Assembly (NCBI GenBank): GCA_011799875.1
Contig: CM022298.1
Span: 197,460,076-197,524,075 of the forward strand
DNA: 64,000 nt
Source of the DNA: Thinopyrum elongatum
Taxonomy: Eukaryota > Streptophyta > Magnoliopsida > Poales > Poaceae
Direction of reading: 5' to 3'
Numbering within the stretch: the stretch's first letter is position 1; every line of letters begins with the position of its first letter. Under the pieces are notes generated by a model that worked only from the letters and a program-made list of their open reading frames with translations, was not told the DNA's origin and searched no databases. Of the stretch, positions 10,996-20,984 are shown in pieces. Both the position numbers and the translations under genes were made by a program.

Positions 10996-11954
10996 ATTGA
11001 CTTCCTACTAGACACACAAGAAATATATACATAATTAAGCAAACCATATCCATTAGTTAATGGAGTTTGTCAGTTTTATTACGTCCATGAGGATTAAAGC
11101 CAAGTTTTGAAATTTTCAAACAACCAAACCGACTTGAGTCAGTTTGGGTGTTTCAAGTTTCAACACTTGCCTTTTAATCGTCATCGCAGAGGCTGCCAGA
11201 CAAATTCACAATGGTGTTCGACCACCATCGACGCCGAGAACTGTTGCTCTGGGACGCCGGACGCCGGCGTCACTTGTGGGACGTGGATGTAGTGTTCGAC
11301 ACCGACGGCCACATGTATCTTGCACCGACGATACTTGCTATTTAGGGTTCCATCGACAACGAGGAACCGCCTAACCCGCTCGACCCGGTCTCGTCGGTGA
11401 TGCACCCCTAATCTTCTTCTTCCTCCTCCTCCTCTTCTTCTTCCTCATTTTCTTCTTCTTCTTCTTCTTCTTCTTCTTCTTCTTCTTCTTCTTCTTCTTC
11501 TTCTTCTTCTTCTTCTTTTTCATCTTTCTTCTTTCTTCTTAACCTAAACTAAACCTAAACTAAACTAAATCTAAACCTAAAAAACAGAAACAAAACCTAA
11601 ACTAAACCAAGCCTAAATTAAACTAAACCTAATTAAACTAAATCTAAAAAAACAGAAAAAAAGAAAAAAAAAGGGATGTCTCACCTTCAGGCGCGGCAGG
11701 GGGTGCCGATGGAGGAGGTGGGCCGGGGCGGGGCGTCGGGGTGGCCGGGCGGCGAGGCGGGCGCCGGGTCGGCCGGGGCGCGGGCGGCGGGGCGGCCGGG
11801 CTGGGGCGGCAGGGCGGGGCGGGGCGGCCGGGGTGGCCGGGGCGGCGAGGCGGGGCAGCGGAGCGGCGGGGGCGGCTCGTGTGTGATGAGGGAGGGAGAG
11901 AGAGGGGGGATAGAGAGAGGGACGTGGGGCTGGCGGCTATTTAGTTTAGGTCAC
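10996..11954. other. CACTA element 1 leader: microsatellite, CTAAAC-rich and GC-rich tracts
   Basis: This lies upstream of the transposase start. It contains a long (CTT)n run (about 11407-11520), a degenerate CCTAAACTAAA repeat (about 11540-11660), and a very GC-rich GGCGGGGCGGCC tract (about 11690-11875). Reading frames across the GC tract are low-complexity Gly/Arg/Ala and not credible genes. The same order of CCTAAC-rich then GC-rich tracts occurs in CACTA element 2 (48300-48840), so this may be the conserved promoter or leader. Confidence 0.6.
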
Positions 11955-12296
11955 AGCTCTTTGCCGTCTGCTAGCGGACGGCAAAGAGCCTAGCTAACGG
12001 ACGTTAGTTGGCCACTTTCTTTGCCGTCAGCTAGCCGACGGCAAAGATTCTTTGCCGTCTGCTAGCTGACGGCAAAGAAAGTGGCCGTTAGGAGGCCCTC
12101 GCTGGTACACCACCCTCCCTCTTTGCCGTCCGCTAGCGGACGACAAAGCTTCTATGCCGTCCACTAGCGAACGGCAAAGAACTGGCTGACGGCAAACACC
12201 GTCTTTGCCGTCAGCTTTCTGTATGCTGATGGCAAAGACCTCCTTTGCCGTCAGCTAGCTGACGACAAAGAACTGGCTGACGGCAAAGATCCTGAT
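11955..12296. repeat. Right subterminal palindromic repeat array of CACTA element 1
   Basis: It mirrors the left array: repeated CTTTGCCGTC and GACGGCAAAG, several joined through GCTAGC into palindromes (for example 11960-11987 and 12119-12148). It ends at the TGATTCCAGTAGTG terminus. Confidence 0.9.
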
Positions 12297-12309
12297 TCCA
12301 GTAGTGCGT

Positions 12310-13279
12310 GGGCGTTGAACATTGACTTGAAGGCAATGATCGACCCCAGCGCGGAGTTGTTGCACAAAGGGACAATTCTTGCCGGCAACCGATGTTTGTC
12401 ATCGCGTTGGAATAGCTTGTGGCGGAGAGCGCCGAGCTGCATGGCCGTCAAATTATTGTTCAATCCAGGGCGCAGCCTCATGATATCCGCTGCGTTCCGG
12501 TACTCCCAAGCTGGTCTTCCCCTGCTCTGTAGGGGGGCGATGCGGCGGCGGAGGAAATCGAAGCCAATCATCTCCATTGTAAGCCCGACAGCTTTCAGGC
12601 GAAGAATCCTGGTGGTGGTGATTGTGAGCCTCTCGTCCTCCGCGGCGAGATCACTCCAGTCACTGCCGCGGACCACCTTCTGTCGTCGGGGCGAACAGAA
12701 CGGATGGGGATCTGCTTCCTTGATCCAGCACCACTCAGACCGCCATTCATCCCACTTCTCGCGGTAAACTCCATCTGGGTATATCTCCTTATTCCAAGCC
12801 CGTGGAATCTAGGCGATAGAACCGGAAAGGGCCTCCCCCTTTTGGATGCGAGGAATAAAGTAATGGCGGAAGAGGGCAGTATTGGGAACTACTCCGGCAA
12901 AGTTTTCGCAAAGATGAGCAAAAACAGACATGCACATTACGGCGTTCGGTGTGAAATCAAGAAGATGGAAGCCGTATGTGTACATAATATCATTGAAGAA
13001 ATCGGAGAAAGGAGGACAGAGTCCGCAATAGAAATATGCGGGGAAGAAGTGGTATCTGTCAGGACCGCTCTTGGAACAAGAACCTGGAATCACGCGAGTC
13101 GCGGGATGAGCTTGTGTCCCCTTCGCCCACATGCACTGGTACCGGTTCTTCAAGGCCCTCGCATCGAGCGTCGGAGCGAAGACGACGAACTTCTTTCGCA
13201 TCTTCACCAGCTCGCTCTCCGGGACATCGGCCTTCGTCTCCTTGCTCTTGCCTTTGCCCTTGCTAGCCTTGGGCGGCAT
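12310..13279 (-). pseudogene. Antisense gene of the Tat-like gypsy element, 5' exon (Transposase_28-like)
   Basis: ATG at 13277-13279 starts a basic leader (MPPKASKGKGKSKETK). A domain of the putative gypsy-type transposon family (Pfam Transposase_28) follows, with the signature run FFNDIMYTYGFHLLDFTPNA then VCMSVFAHLCENF-like residues. One in-frame TAG at 12809-12811 interrupts it. Downstream the same frame stays open to the CACTA insertion at 12306, and it resumes in frame at 5507 when the element and one CGT copy are removed. A TATA-like ATAAAAAG lies on this strand near 13435-13442. Biochemical function is unknown. Confidence 0.78.
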
Positions 13280-13659
13280 GGCGATTGCGAAGGCGGAGGC
13301 TGAGGATAGAGCGGGTGCGGAAGCGAAGAGCGGATGAGGGGAAGTCTGACTTTGAGCTCGAGAGGGGAGGATAATGGCGGAGTCCAGATTGAGAAGAAGA
13401 GGGGGGTAAATGGGCTGCGCCTCTGCAGTTTCCCTTTTTATGGGGAAGGGGCGAGGCCGCTCCTTTTACTCCCCAATGTAAATACGCCTCTGCGGACGTG
13501 CTGCAGTTGCAGCCTTTCAGCACACGCTTCCCACATCGCGCATTCAACGCGCGTAGTGGGGGGCACAGTAAGCGGGATATTTACAAGCTGTTAATCCCCT
13601 GCCACGTGTGCCCGTGCACTGTTTGGGCCTAGCCCAACAACGCCTCGCACCCATGTGTG

Positions 13660-13678
13660 GCCTAGGCCCGGGGGCTCC
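13660..13678 (+). promoter_or_regulatory. Polypurine tract region of the gypsy element
   Basis: GGCCCGGGGGCTCC lies directly before the 3' LTR, where a gypsy element primes plus-strand DNA synthesis. Confidence 0.55.
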
Positions 13679-14484
13679 TGTCGGTGTACTAAGTATTGGG
13701 CCATTAGTACCCCGTACTTGTGCACGGGCAGTTGTAGCCATACTCGTGGTCAGGCTTATCGGGAAACAGTTCGAGGTTGATTCAAGTTATCGAAGAAACA
13801 CTTAAGACAAAGATCTGAGGATCAGCAGATAAGAAGAGCTGAAGACCGAAAGCTGGCCTCCCCGGCAAGATCTTGCTGGGGTGGCCTGCGAAGCCCGGCA
13901 AGATTCGGCGCCCGGCAAGATTCTGCCACTTTGCCACCGCTTCGGCACAGCAACAAGCCTGACATTCTGGGTCCTTCTCTGGATGCATGGCAACGCGCCA
14001 GTGGAGGAGAGCTTAAGCGGTGCTGATGGGATGGCCCCTTTTTCCATCCCCAAGAAAGTGAGGACACCTAAACGGACACCTCACGGTGCATTAAATGCAT
14101 TCATCCTAATCCGTCAGTGGTTAGGTATGATGACCCTGTAGCTACTTTACACCTCAATGTATGTACATTTTGCTACTGTGGTGACCCCTTTGAGCGTATA
14201 AAAGGAGGCCCAAGGCAACTGCTACAGGGGAGGAGGATCTTCTGGCCCATTCTGCATGCGTAGCTGCTCTTCGAACGTACTGTTCATTGCAAGCGCTCCT
14301 GGAGCCTGGGCTCAAGAACACTCATAATAAAACAAGGCAGGAATAGGGTTTTACGCTGATCAGCGGCCCGAACCTGGATAAAATCGCCCCGCGTCGATCG
14401 TTGGTTCTGCTCTTTGTGCATACCTCTCTCCCTGCCGAATCGTAAAGGGGTCCTTTGGGGTCCCATAGGTGTCGCACGCCGACA
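13679..14484 (+). repeat. 3' LTR of the Tat-like gypsy element
   Basis: It begins TGTCGGTGTACTAAG and ends GTCGCACGCCGACA, giving the inverted termini TGTCGG and CCGACA. A promoter-like TATAAAAG is at 14197-14204, and an AATAAAA-type signal is near 14324-14331. The 806-bp length suits the family. Sequence after 14484 reads at once as LINE reverse transcriptase, which supports the boundary. The matching 5' LTR is outside the window. Confidence 0.88.
14197..14204 (+). promoter_or_regulatory. TATA box inside the gypsy LTR
   Basis: TATAAAAG in the middle of the LTR, 288 bp before its end, is the likely core promoter for the element transcript. Confidence 0.6.
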
Positions 14485-16262
14485 GTAGACTTAAAGTCAG
14501 CCATAACAAGTTTGTGGTAATTCCCATTAATGTTGCCCCTGTGAATATTGAATCTGCAATAACCACTCTTGGATGTTAGTTGGGATCCTTCCCTTTTACC
14601 TATTTGGGGTTTTCACTTAGCAAAAGCAAACTCAAAACTGAGGACCTCAATACTATGATGTAGACAATTGAGAGAAGAATTTCAAGATGTTGAACTATAG
14701 TCTCATATGATGGCAGATTACAACTTATCAAGTCCATCTTCTCTTCTCTGCCTACCTATTTCATGTGTCGTCTTGCCATTCCTTTGGGAGTAGTGGACTA
14801 GATCAACAAGTATTGGACACAGTGTTTGTGGAGGAAATTTGGATCTGAAGAAGCTGGACCAACTATGATTTCCCGGGAGGTTGTATGCAATCCTAAAAGT
14901 CATGGGAGCTTCGGAGCTTTGTACATTGCCAAACAAAATAAAGCTCTACTCCTTAAAATCTTCACAAGTTTTATCAAAAAAAAATCTTCCTTATGCCAGT
15001 CTAATATGGGAATCATATTATTCTTCAACCCCTCTTCATGGAAAACTTGAGGGATCATTTTAGTGGAAGTCTCATTTAAAGCGCATTCCTCTATACAAGG
15101 AAATGGCACAGTGCATTGTTGGCACATGATAATCAGTGTTATTTTGGAAGGATAGATGGAATGGTCCTCCCTTGGCTCGAAAATTCACATAGGTTCATTC
15201 TCAAAAAAATCACATAGGTTCACTCTTTTTCCATCAATAACAAAGTCTCTCTAACAACAATGCTAGTTGATCGGAATCTTAGTGAGAAGTTTCACAGGCC
15301 TCTTTCAAATCAAGTTTTTCTACAGTTTAATGAACTTTGAGTAGACACTCATCCAGGCCAATCTCTCTGCAACTTTTGATATTTGGTCAAACAACTCGAA
15401 ACACAAATAAGTACTCCTCTAGAAAGATGTAAAAGCACATCATGAGTCAATCAAGTACATGCGTGAGTAAAGTGCATCTAGGTCCTCGAACTATTTCATA
15501 GGTGTCATGTAGGTCGTCAAACTATGAAAATAGTAATCCAGGTCCCCAAAGTGCAAAATGTGTGTCATCCAGGTCCTCAAATATTTTCAGAGGTGTGACG
15601 TAGGTCCTTCAACTATTTCAGGGGTGTCACATATGTACACACTTATTTCACTTTGAGGACCTTCGAGGACCTGGATAACACTTTTGATAGTTTGAGGACC
15701 TACGTAACACCGCTGACATAGTTGGAGGACCTAGGTTGCACTTCACTCTACCTGCTTCCTCTTTAATTGGCTCTGGAAGTGTGCAAGCAGGATCAGGCAC
15801 AAAAAGAGGCAACACCAAGGGACTACTTAAAAACAAATCCTTTCACATGGATTCTTTTGGATGTGTGCTTTGCAATGAAAACATAGAGGGAAACATTCAT
15901 CATCTTCTTTGGGACTATACCTTTGCTCAGTCTTGCTAGAATTCAATATCTCCAAATAGACACAGGGGAATCTCATTCTTTGATGAAGTGATGTTACTAC
16001 GTCAAACTTTCCCCAAACAGATTGCCTAAGATATCATCATCATGGGATGCTGGAATATTTGGATGCAAAGAAATGGAAAGATTTTTAAAAACAAAGTTCC
16101 AAGAACTCTGCCTAAACTCAAACTAGATCTTGTGTTAGTCAAGCACAGGACAAAGGCAAATAAATGAAGATTGTCTCAATCGGTGGATTGCATCCCTAAT
16201 TTGATTAACTTCTGTTTTTAATTTATATTTCTCATGCTAGAGAAAACTGGAGTTGGATAGCT
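14485..16262 (+). pseudogene. LINE reverse transcriptase fragment (C-terminal part), decayed
   Basis: Conceptual translation in shifting frames shows the usual order of plant L1-type ORF2: NKFVVIPINVAP, then LGSFPFTYLG, then QLIKSIFSSLPTYFMC, then SHGSFGALYIAKQNKALLLK, and at the end the zinc-binding region CVLCNENIEG...HLLWDYTFAQSC followed by CWNIWMQRNGKIFKN. Many stops and frameshifts make it dead. It begins exactly where the gypsy LTR ends and is interrupted by a foldback element at 15465-15748. Confidence 0.8.
15465..15748. mobile_element. Foldback MITE-like element inside the LINE remnant
   Basis: The ends are imperfect inverted repeats: GAGTAAAGTGCATCTAGG at the left and the complement of GAGTGAAGTGCAACCTAGG at the right. 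The body repeats AGGTCCTCNAACTAT in both orientations. Possible 9-bp duplications flank it (TACATGCGT and TACCTGCTT, two mismatches), which would suggest the Mutator superfamily. LINE homology resumes on the far side. Confidence 0.6.
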
Positions 16263-16283
16263 CATATTAATTTCCGCAATGTA

Positions 16284-16529
16284 ATCCCTTTGTTTTTATT
16301 TACTCCGCATATTAGCTTTGGTCAAATTCAAGCTTTGTAAACTTTGACAAATTTTATAGACAAAAGTAATACAATAACAAATCAATACCATTAGATTTAT
16401 TATTGAATATACTTTCACATCGTATAGATTTGGTATTGTAAATGTTCATATTTTTTCTATATTGGTCAAACTTTATGAAGTTTGACTTCAATCAAATCTA
16501 ATATGTAGACTAAATAAAAACGGAGGGAG
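16284..16529. mobile_element. Stowaway-like MITE (Tc1/mariner), degenerate left end
   Basis: The right end reads AAATAAAAACGGAGGGAG followed by TA. The left end, ATCCCTTTGTTTTTATTTAC after TA, is a decayed version of its complement. The interior has mirrored GGTCAAATTCAAGCTTTG and AAGTTTGACTTCAATC stretches. Confidence 0.75.
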
Positions 16530-16906
16530 TATATTTGTACATAACTTTACACTTTTATTGGAAAATATACCTCTATTCCACAGTCAGCCATAAGCCCCAA
16601 AAAACTAGCCCTAAAAAAAGTGAGTTGCGGAGATCTGACAAATCTCACCCGTTCAAACACATCTATCCAATACCCAATGGTCTATGTTGCTCCGATGTTT
16701 AGGCTAAACATGTTTAGTGTGCAATTAATATCATATCTAATATCAACTTTAGTGCTAACCACATAATTATATCCTACCTAATACTATCAATGTGCAATCA
16801 ATATATTTCCTAATATTAACGTGCAATGCAATTAATATGTTTTGTAATATAATGTGATAATTATATTCTACCTTATATCCTTGTGCAGTCAGTACCTTTC
16901 CTAATA
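16530..16906. other. AT-rich intergenic sequence
   Basis: I see no gene. There are several near-repeats of TAATATCTAATATNAACTTTAG and GTGCAATTAATAT, suggesting degenerate short repetition. Confidence 0.5.
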
Positions 16907-17056
16907 CTCCCTCCGTCCAAAAATTCTTGTCTTAGATTTGTCTAGATACGGATGTATCTTAGATTTGTCTAAATACGGATGTATCTAGTTACGTTTTAGT
17001 GTTAGATACATCCGTATCTAGACAAATTTAAGACAAGAATTTTGGGACGGAGGGAG
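16907..17056. mobile_element. Stowaway MITE, 150 bp
   Basis: CTCCCTCCGTCCAAAAATTC at the left and the complementary GAATTTTGGGACGGAGGGAG at the right are flanked by TA on both sides. The arms pair over most of the length (GATACGGATGTATC units), with an extra internal copy of TTAGATTTGTCTARATACGGATGTATC in the left arm (split here only for length). Confidence 0.92.
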
Positions 17057-17178
17057 TATTAATGTACAATGAAATTAATATCTATTCTGATATAACGTGT
17101 ACATGTAATAAACGATTACTAGTTATAGAAGGTTCACAATCGCTCATGTGTAACCAGAGTAGCCACTCAGACAAAGTA

Positions 17179-17259
17179 CTACCTCCGTCCCAAATTATAA
17201 GATGTATTGGTAGGCTATTTTGTCCTACCAAAACATTTTATAATTTGGAACAGAGAAAG
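17179..17259. mobile_element. Small Stowaway MITE, 81 bp
   Basis: It starts CTACCTCCGTCCCAAATTAT and ends with the decayed complement ATAATTTGGAACAGAGAAAG. TA dinucleotides flank both ends. Confidence 0.8.
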
Positions 17260-17420
17260 TACTAATACCGATGCAACGCACAAACATACATAGTATACAC
17301 CATGCTTAATTTTGAACGATGAAGCATGTTGGCACGCATTAGTGAGAATCCTTGCAAATCTGTTCAAATCTCCTGTGTGAGCCTTGCCGTCTTCAAGTCA
17401 TGGTCAAATGCCATGTTGTG

Positions 17421-17501
17421 CTCCCTCCGTAAAGAAATATATGATCGTTTAGATCACTATTTTAGTGATTTAAACGCTTTTATATTTCTTTATAGAGGGA
17501 G
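17421..17501. mobile_element. Small Stowaway MITE close to the PAL promoter
   Basis: CTCCCTCCGTAAAGAAATAT at the left pairs with ATATTTCTTTATAGAGGGAG at the right, and the centre is also self-complementary (GATCACTATTTTAGTGATT). TA follows the right end; the left TA has mutated to TG. It lies about 590 bp upstream of the PAL start codon. Confidence 0.9.
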
Positions 17502-17639
17502 TAAGTCATAGCTCGGGTACACTAGTGTACGTACCACGCATTTGTAAAGAATCAGACTCACCTAATCATACAAGAATTGGACTTGGACACACCTAATAAC
17601 TGAAATAAATCTTAAGAGGGCCGCCGAATGGTTAATTAG

Positions 17640-18091
17640 CGACTTGAAAATGGCAGACGGAACCATCACCATCAGCTAGCAACCGCGTGCAGGAGTATCC
17701 CATTGTCGCAGGCTCGCAGCAGCTGCCTTTCTTCCTCTTCTTCCAAGTCCGCGCGCACAAGGCCACCAACCCCACCTTCGTGCTCACCCGGCCAAGTCCA
17801 GCGGTCAACACCACCATCCCGGTCACAGTCCACACCAATCCCCAGTTCCCCACCCACCCTGCTTGCGCTACCTATTTAAATCCTTCCGTCTCCTCCATTT
17901 CCATCCAAGAAGAGCATCCCCGACCTCTTCTACTCCAACGAGCTCTTCTCTCTCACGGCTCCTCCACACATTAATCAGCCAATCGCCACATCAAAAATCC
18001 AGCTGACACAGTAAAGATCACCAGTCTCTACTCGAGCTCTTCTCTCACAACTGTTCCATCGAGACTTCAAGATCCATTGTTGATCAAACCA
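17640..18091 (+). promoter_or_regulatory. PAL promoter and 5' UTR with TATA box, AC element and W-box core
   Basis: A TATA-like TATTTAAA is at 17873-17880, about 212 bp before the ATG, so transcription probably starts near 17905. Upstream, CCACCAACCCC at 17763-17773 matches the AC-rich MYB-binding element (box P/H-box type) known from phenylpropanoid promoters. GGTCAA at 17803-17808 is a W-box core on the opposite strand. Both fit developmental and pathogen or wound control of PAL. These are motif matches only. Confidence 0.6.
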
Positions 18092-20215
18092 ATGGCGGCC
18101 AACGGCAACGACGGTTTGTGCGTGGCCGAGCCGCGGAGTGCTGACCCGCTCAACTGGGGGAAAGCCGCGGAGGAGCTGTCGGGGAGCCATCTGGACGCCG
18201 TCAAGCGGATGGTGGAGGAGTACCGCAGGCCGGTGGTGGTTATGGAGGGCGCCAGCTTGACCATCGCCCAGGTCGCGGCGGTGGCCGCCGCCGATGGGGC
18301 CAGGGTGGAGCTCGACGAGTCCGCCCGCGGCCGCGTCAAGGAGAGCAGCGACTGGGTCATGACCAGCATGGCGAACGGCACCGACAGCTACGGCGTCACC
18401 ACCGGCTTCGGCGCCACCTCCCATCGGAGGACCAAGGAGGGGGGCGCGCTGCAGAGGGAGCTCATCCGGTTCCTTAACGCCGGTGCGTTCGGCACCGGCA
18501 GCGACGGCCACGTTCTGCCCGCAGCCACCACGCGTGCGGCGATGCTAGTCCGCGTCAACACCCTGCTCCAAGGGTACTCTGGCATCCGCTTTGAGATCCT
18601 CGAGACCATCGCCACGCTGCTCAACGCCAACGTGACACCGTGCCTGCCGCTCCGAGGCACTATCACCGCTTCCGGTGATCTTGTCCCGCTCTCCTACATC
18701 GCGGGACTTGTCACCGGCCGCCCAAATGCCGTGGCTGTTGCTCCCGATGGCACAAAAGTTAATGCTGCCGAGGCATTTAAGATCGCCGGCATCCAACACG
18801 GCTTCTTCGAGCTACAGCCCAAGGAAGGCCTTGCTATGGTTAATGGCACGGCGGTGGGCTCCGGGCTCGCGTCCATTGTTCTCTTTGAAGCGAACATCCT
18901 TGGTGTCCTTGCTGAAGTTTTGTCGGCCGTGTTCTGCGAAGTGATGAACGGCAAGCCAGAGTACACCGACCACCTGACACACAAGTTGAAGCACCACCCC
19001 GGACAGATCGAGGCCGCGGCCATCATGGAGCACATCTTGGAGGGCAGCTCCTACATGATGCTCGCGAAGAAACTTGGTGAGCTCGACCCACTGATGAAGC
19101 CAAAGCAAGACAGATATGCTCTCCGCACGTCACCGCAATGGCTTGGTCCTCAAATTGAGGTCATCCGTGCAGCGACTAAGTCGATCGAGCGCGAGATCAA
19201 CTCTGTCAATGACAACCCACTCATTGACGTATCTCGTGGAAAGGCAATCCATGGTGGCAACTTCCAGGGCACACCCATCGGTGTTTCCATGGACAACACG
19301 AGGCTTGCCATTGCTGCGATCAGCAAGCTCATGTTTGCCCAGTTCTCGGAGCTAGTGAACGACTTCTACAACAATGGCTTGCCCTCCAACCTCTCTGGTG
19401 GCCGCAACCCAAGCCTGGACTATGGCTTCAAGGGTGCCGAGATTGCCATGGCGTCATACTGCTCAGAGCTTCAATTCTTGGGCAACCCTGTGACCAACCA
19501 TGTCCAGAGCGCGGAGCAGCACAACCAAGACGTTAACTCCCTCGGGTTAATCTCGTCCCGGAAGACTGCCGAGGCCATCGACATTCTGAAGCTCATGTCC
19601 TCTACATTTTTGGTTGCGTTGTGCCAAGCCATCGACCTGCGCCACCTTGAGGAGAATGTCAAGAACGCCGTCAAGAATTGTGTCACAAGAGTGGCTAGGA
19701 AAACCCTGATCACAAATGACATGGGTGGCCTCCACAACGCACGTTTTTGTGAGAAGGATCTGCTCCAGACTATTGACCGCGAGGCGGTATTCGCGTATGC
19801 GGATGACCCTTGCAGCGCCAACTACCCTCTCATGAAGAAGATGCGCGCGGTGTTGGTGGAGCACGCCTTGGCCAACGGCGAGGCTGAGCGCAACGTGGAA
19901 ACCTCGGTGTTTGCCAAGGTTGCCAAATTCGAGCAGGAGCTCTGTGCGACACTACCTCAGGAGGTTGAGGCTGTTAGAGGTGCAGTGGAGAATGGCACTG
20001 CTGCAGAACCAAACCGTATCATAGACTGCCGGTCATACCCTCTATACCGGTTCGTGCGCAAGGAGCTGGGCACAGTGTACTTGACCGGAGAGAAGACTCG
20101 GTCAGCTGGCGAGGAGGTGGACAAGGTGTTTGTTGCCATGAACCAGGGTAAGCACATCGATGCTCTGCTGGAGTGCCTCAAGGAGTGGAACGGCGAGCCC
20201 CTGCCTATCTGCTAA
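18092..20215 (+). CDS. PAL: Phenylalanine ammonia-lyase, 707 aa, intronless and intact
   Basis: It deaminates L-phenylalanine to trans-cinnamate and ammonia, the first step of phenylpropanoid, lignin and flavonoid synthesis; PAL is a cytosolic homotetramer. The prosthetic MIO group forms from Ala-Ser-Gly at residues 193-195 within [14 protein letters not shown]. The conserved catalytic Tyr is Y100 in SYGVTTGFG. The selectivity pair is F127-L128 (IRFLNAG), the Phe-specific type, rather than the His-Leu of grass enzymes that also use tyrosine. Other hallmarks are NDNPLID, GNFQGTP and NLSGGRNP. The start is ATG 18092 in context AACCAATGGCG; the frame stays open 15 bases upstream but has no earlier ATG. 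Many grass PAL genes have one intron; this one has none. The family call is certain; the copy number in the gene family is unknown. Confidence 0.98.
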   Translation: MAANGNDGLCVAEPRSADPLNWGKAAEELSGSHLDAVKRMVEEYRRPVVVMEGASLTIAQVAAVAAADGARVELDESARGRVKESSDWVMTSMANGTDSYGVTTGFGATSHRRTKEGGALQRELIRFLNAGAFGTGSDGHVLPAATTRAAMLVRVNTLLQGYSGIRFEILETIATLLNANVTPCLPLRGTITASGDLVPLSYIAGLVTGRPNAVAVAPDGTKVNAAEAFKIAGIQHGFFELQPKEGLAMVNGTAVGSGLASIVLFEANILGVLAEVLSAVFCEVMNGKPEYTDHLTHKLKHHPGQIEAAAIMEHILEGSSYMMLAKKLGELDPLMKPKQDRYALRTSPQWLGPQIEVIRAATKSIEREINSVNDNPLIDVSRGKAIHGGNFQGTPIGVSMDNTRLAIAAISKLMFAQFSELVNDFYNNGLPSNLSGGRNPSLDYGFKGAEIAMASYCSELQFLGNPVTNHVQSAEQHNQDVNSLGLISSRKTAEAIDILKLMSSTFLVALCQAIDLRHLEENVKNAVKNCVTRVARKTLITNDMGGLHNARFCEKDLLQTIDREAVFAYADDPCSANYPLMKKMRAVLVEHALANGEAERNVETSVFAKVAKFEQELCATLPQEVEAVRGAVENGTAAEPNRIIDCRSYPLYRFVRKELGTVYLTGEKTRSAGEEVDKVFVAMNQGKHIDALLECLKEWNGEPLPIC

Positions 20216-20980
20216 TCAAGGAGATGAAGAGAAAATGCCTTGGTTCAGAATTATAGAAACTGATAATACTGTTGTTTGATTTTATTTTACTTTTCCTCTT
20301 CTGAAGCGTTGACGCATGCAACGTTCTTCCGGAGCTAGAGCCTAGAGCTTCTGATGCTGTAAGTGATAGGGTATAAATTTTTATGACAAATGTTCAAGTT
20401 GTTGAAATGAATCCAAAGAAGCCAGTCTACTGCTGTATCAACAAGTGCAAATTTGTCTATAGTTACCACATTGCATTGCAAGCCATCGAGCAATTGGATT
20501 ATCATACATGTTCAGGCACAAGCAAGATTGCCAGAAGTGATAGAAAGAACCAGAAAGAAACAACAATAGACACGAGAGGATATACACAGGAGTTTAGTTC
20601 TAGTACGTATGAACCAGTCACAAAAACTAATCAGATCAATGTTTTTTTATCCTTATATGGCAACTGATCAATCCAGTGGTACTAGCAGTATGTGCTAACA
20701 GAGGAAACAATGTAGTACACGCCTAGCTGCTTCGATAATCACATAATCTAGCAAAAAATCTGTTAAAATTTTCTGCATGGGAGATCTATGGGTAGTGGTT
20801 GCCCGTGAACAGCAAGGTCACACTGACATGGAGAACTCCAAAACCTGTTAGTTGATGCTACGGGGATCAATCTGCCTTGTGTCTTCCAGCTCATTACTTT
20901 CTTTATCAACTTCTTAAATACCTGAACGAATCCGTGGAGATAAATCGCATTTGGTAATCATCGGCATGACACTGGGCACA
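20216..20980 (+). other. PAL 3' flank
   Basis: This probably includes the PAL 3' UTR (AT-rich from 20216, with TATAAATTTTTATG near 20373). A short open frame at 20383-20667 has no recognisable domain and I treat it as chance. Nothing else is evident. Confidence 0.5.
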
Positions 20981-20984
20981 GACC

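Larger units (their letters stand above)
5508..12306 (-). mobile_element. CACTA (En/Spm) DNA transposon inserted in the gypsy antisense gene
   Basis: The ends are CACTACTGGAATCA at 5508 and its exact complement TGATTCCAGTAGTG ending at 12306. The 3-bp target duplication CGT is at 5505-5507 and 12307-12309. Length is 6799 bp. Both ends carry arrays of palindromic subterminal repeats. It encodes on the minus strand a TNP2-type transposase (10995 to 7336) and a second small gene (7208 to 6752). Stops and frameshifts in the transposase suggest this copy cannot move by itself. Perfect terminal repeats and duplication make the boundaries very secure. Confidence 0.96.
1..14484 (+). mobile_element. 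Ty3/gypsy LTR retrotransposon, Tat-like lineage, 5' end outside window
   Basis: The order is: end of pol (to 1688), a spacer, a long gene on the opposite strand (13279 to 2527), a polypurine stretch (about 13660-13678) and a 3' LTR (13679-14484). Gypsy identity comes from the integrase following RNase H. The extra antisense gene between pol and the 3' LTR is a feature of Tat-lineage plant elements such as maize Grande. The 5' LTR, gag, protease and reverse transcriptase lie upstream of the window. A CACTA element (5508-12306) is nested inside. The right flank is LINE sequence that resumes at 14485, so this element probably inserted into a LINE. The lineage is inferred from layout, not from a phylogeny. 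Confidence 0.85.

Noticed and set aside
11676..11993. Gly/Arg-rich frames in the GC tract of CACTA 1 (and 48564-48830 in CACTA 2)
   Set aside because: Composition follows directly from GGC/GCG repeats; they lie in the non-coding leader of the elements.
17975..18511. 178-codon minus-strand frame over the PAL 5' region
   Set aside because: Shadow of the GC-rich PAL coding sequence; no family resemblance.
20383..20667. 94-codon frame downstream of PAL
   Set aside because: No domain, AT-rich, and overlaps the probable PAL 3' UTR.
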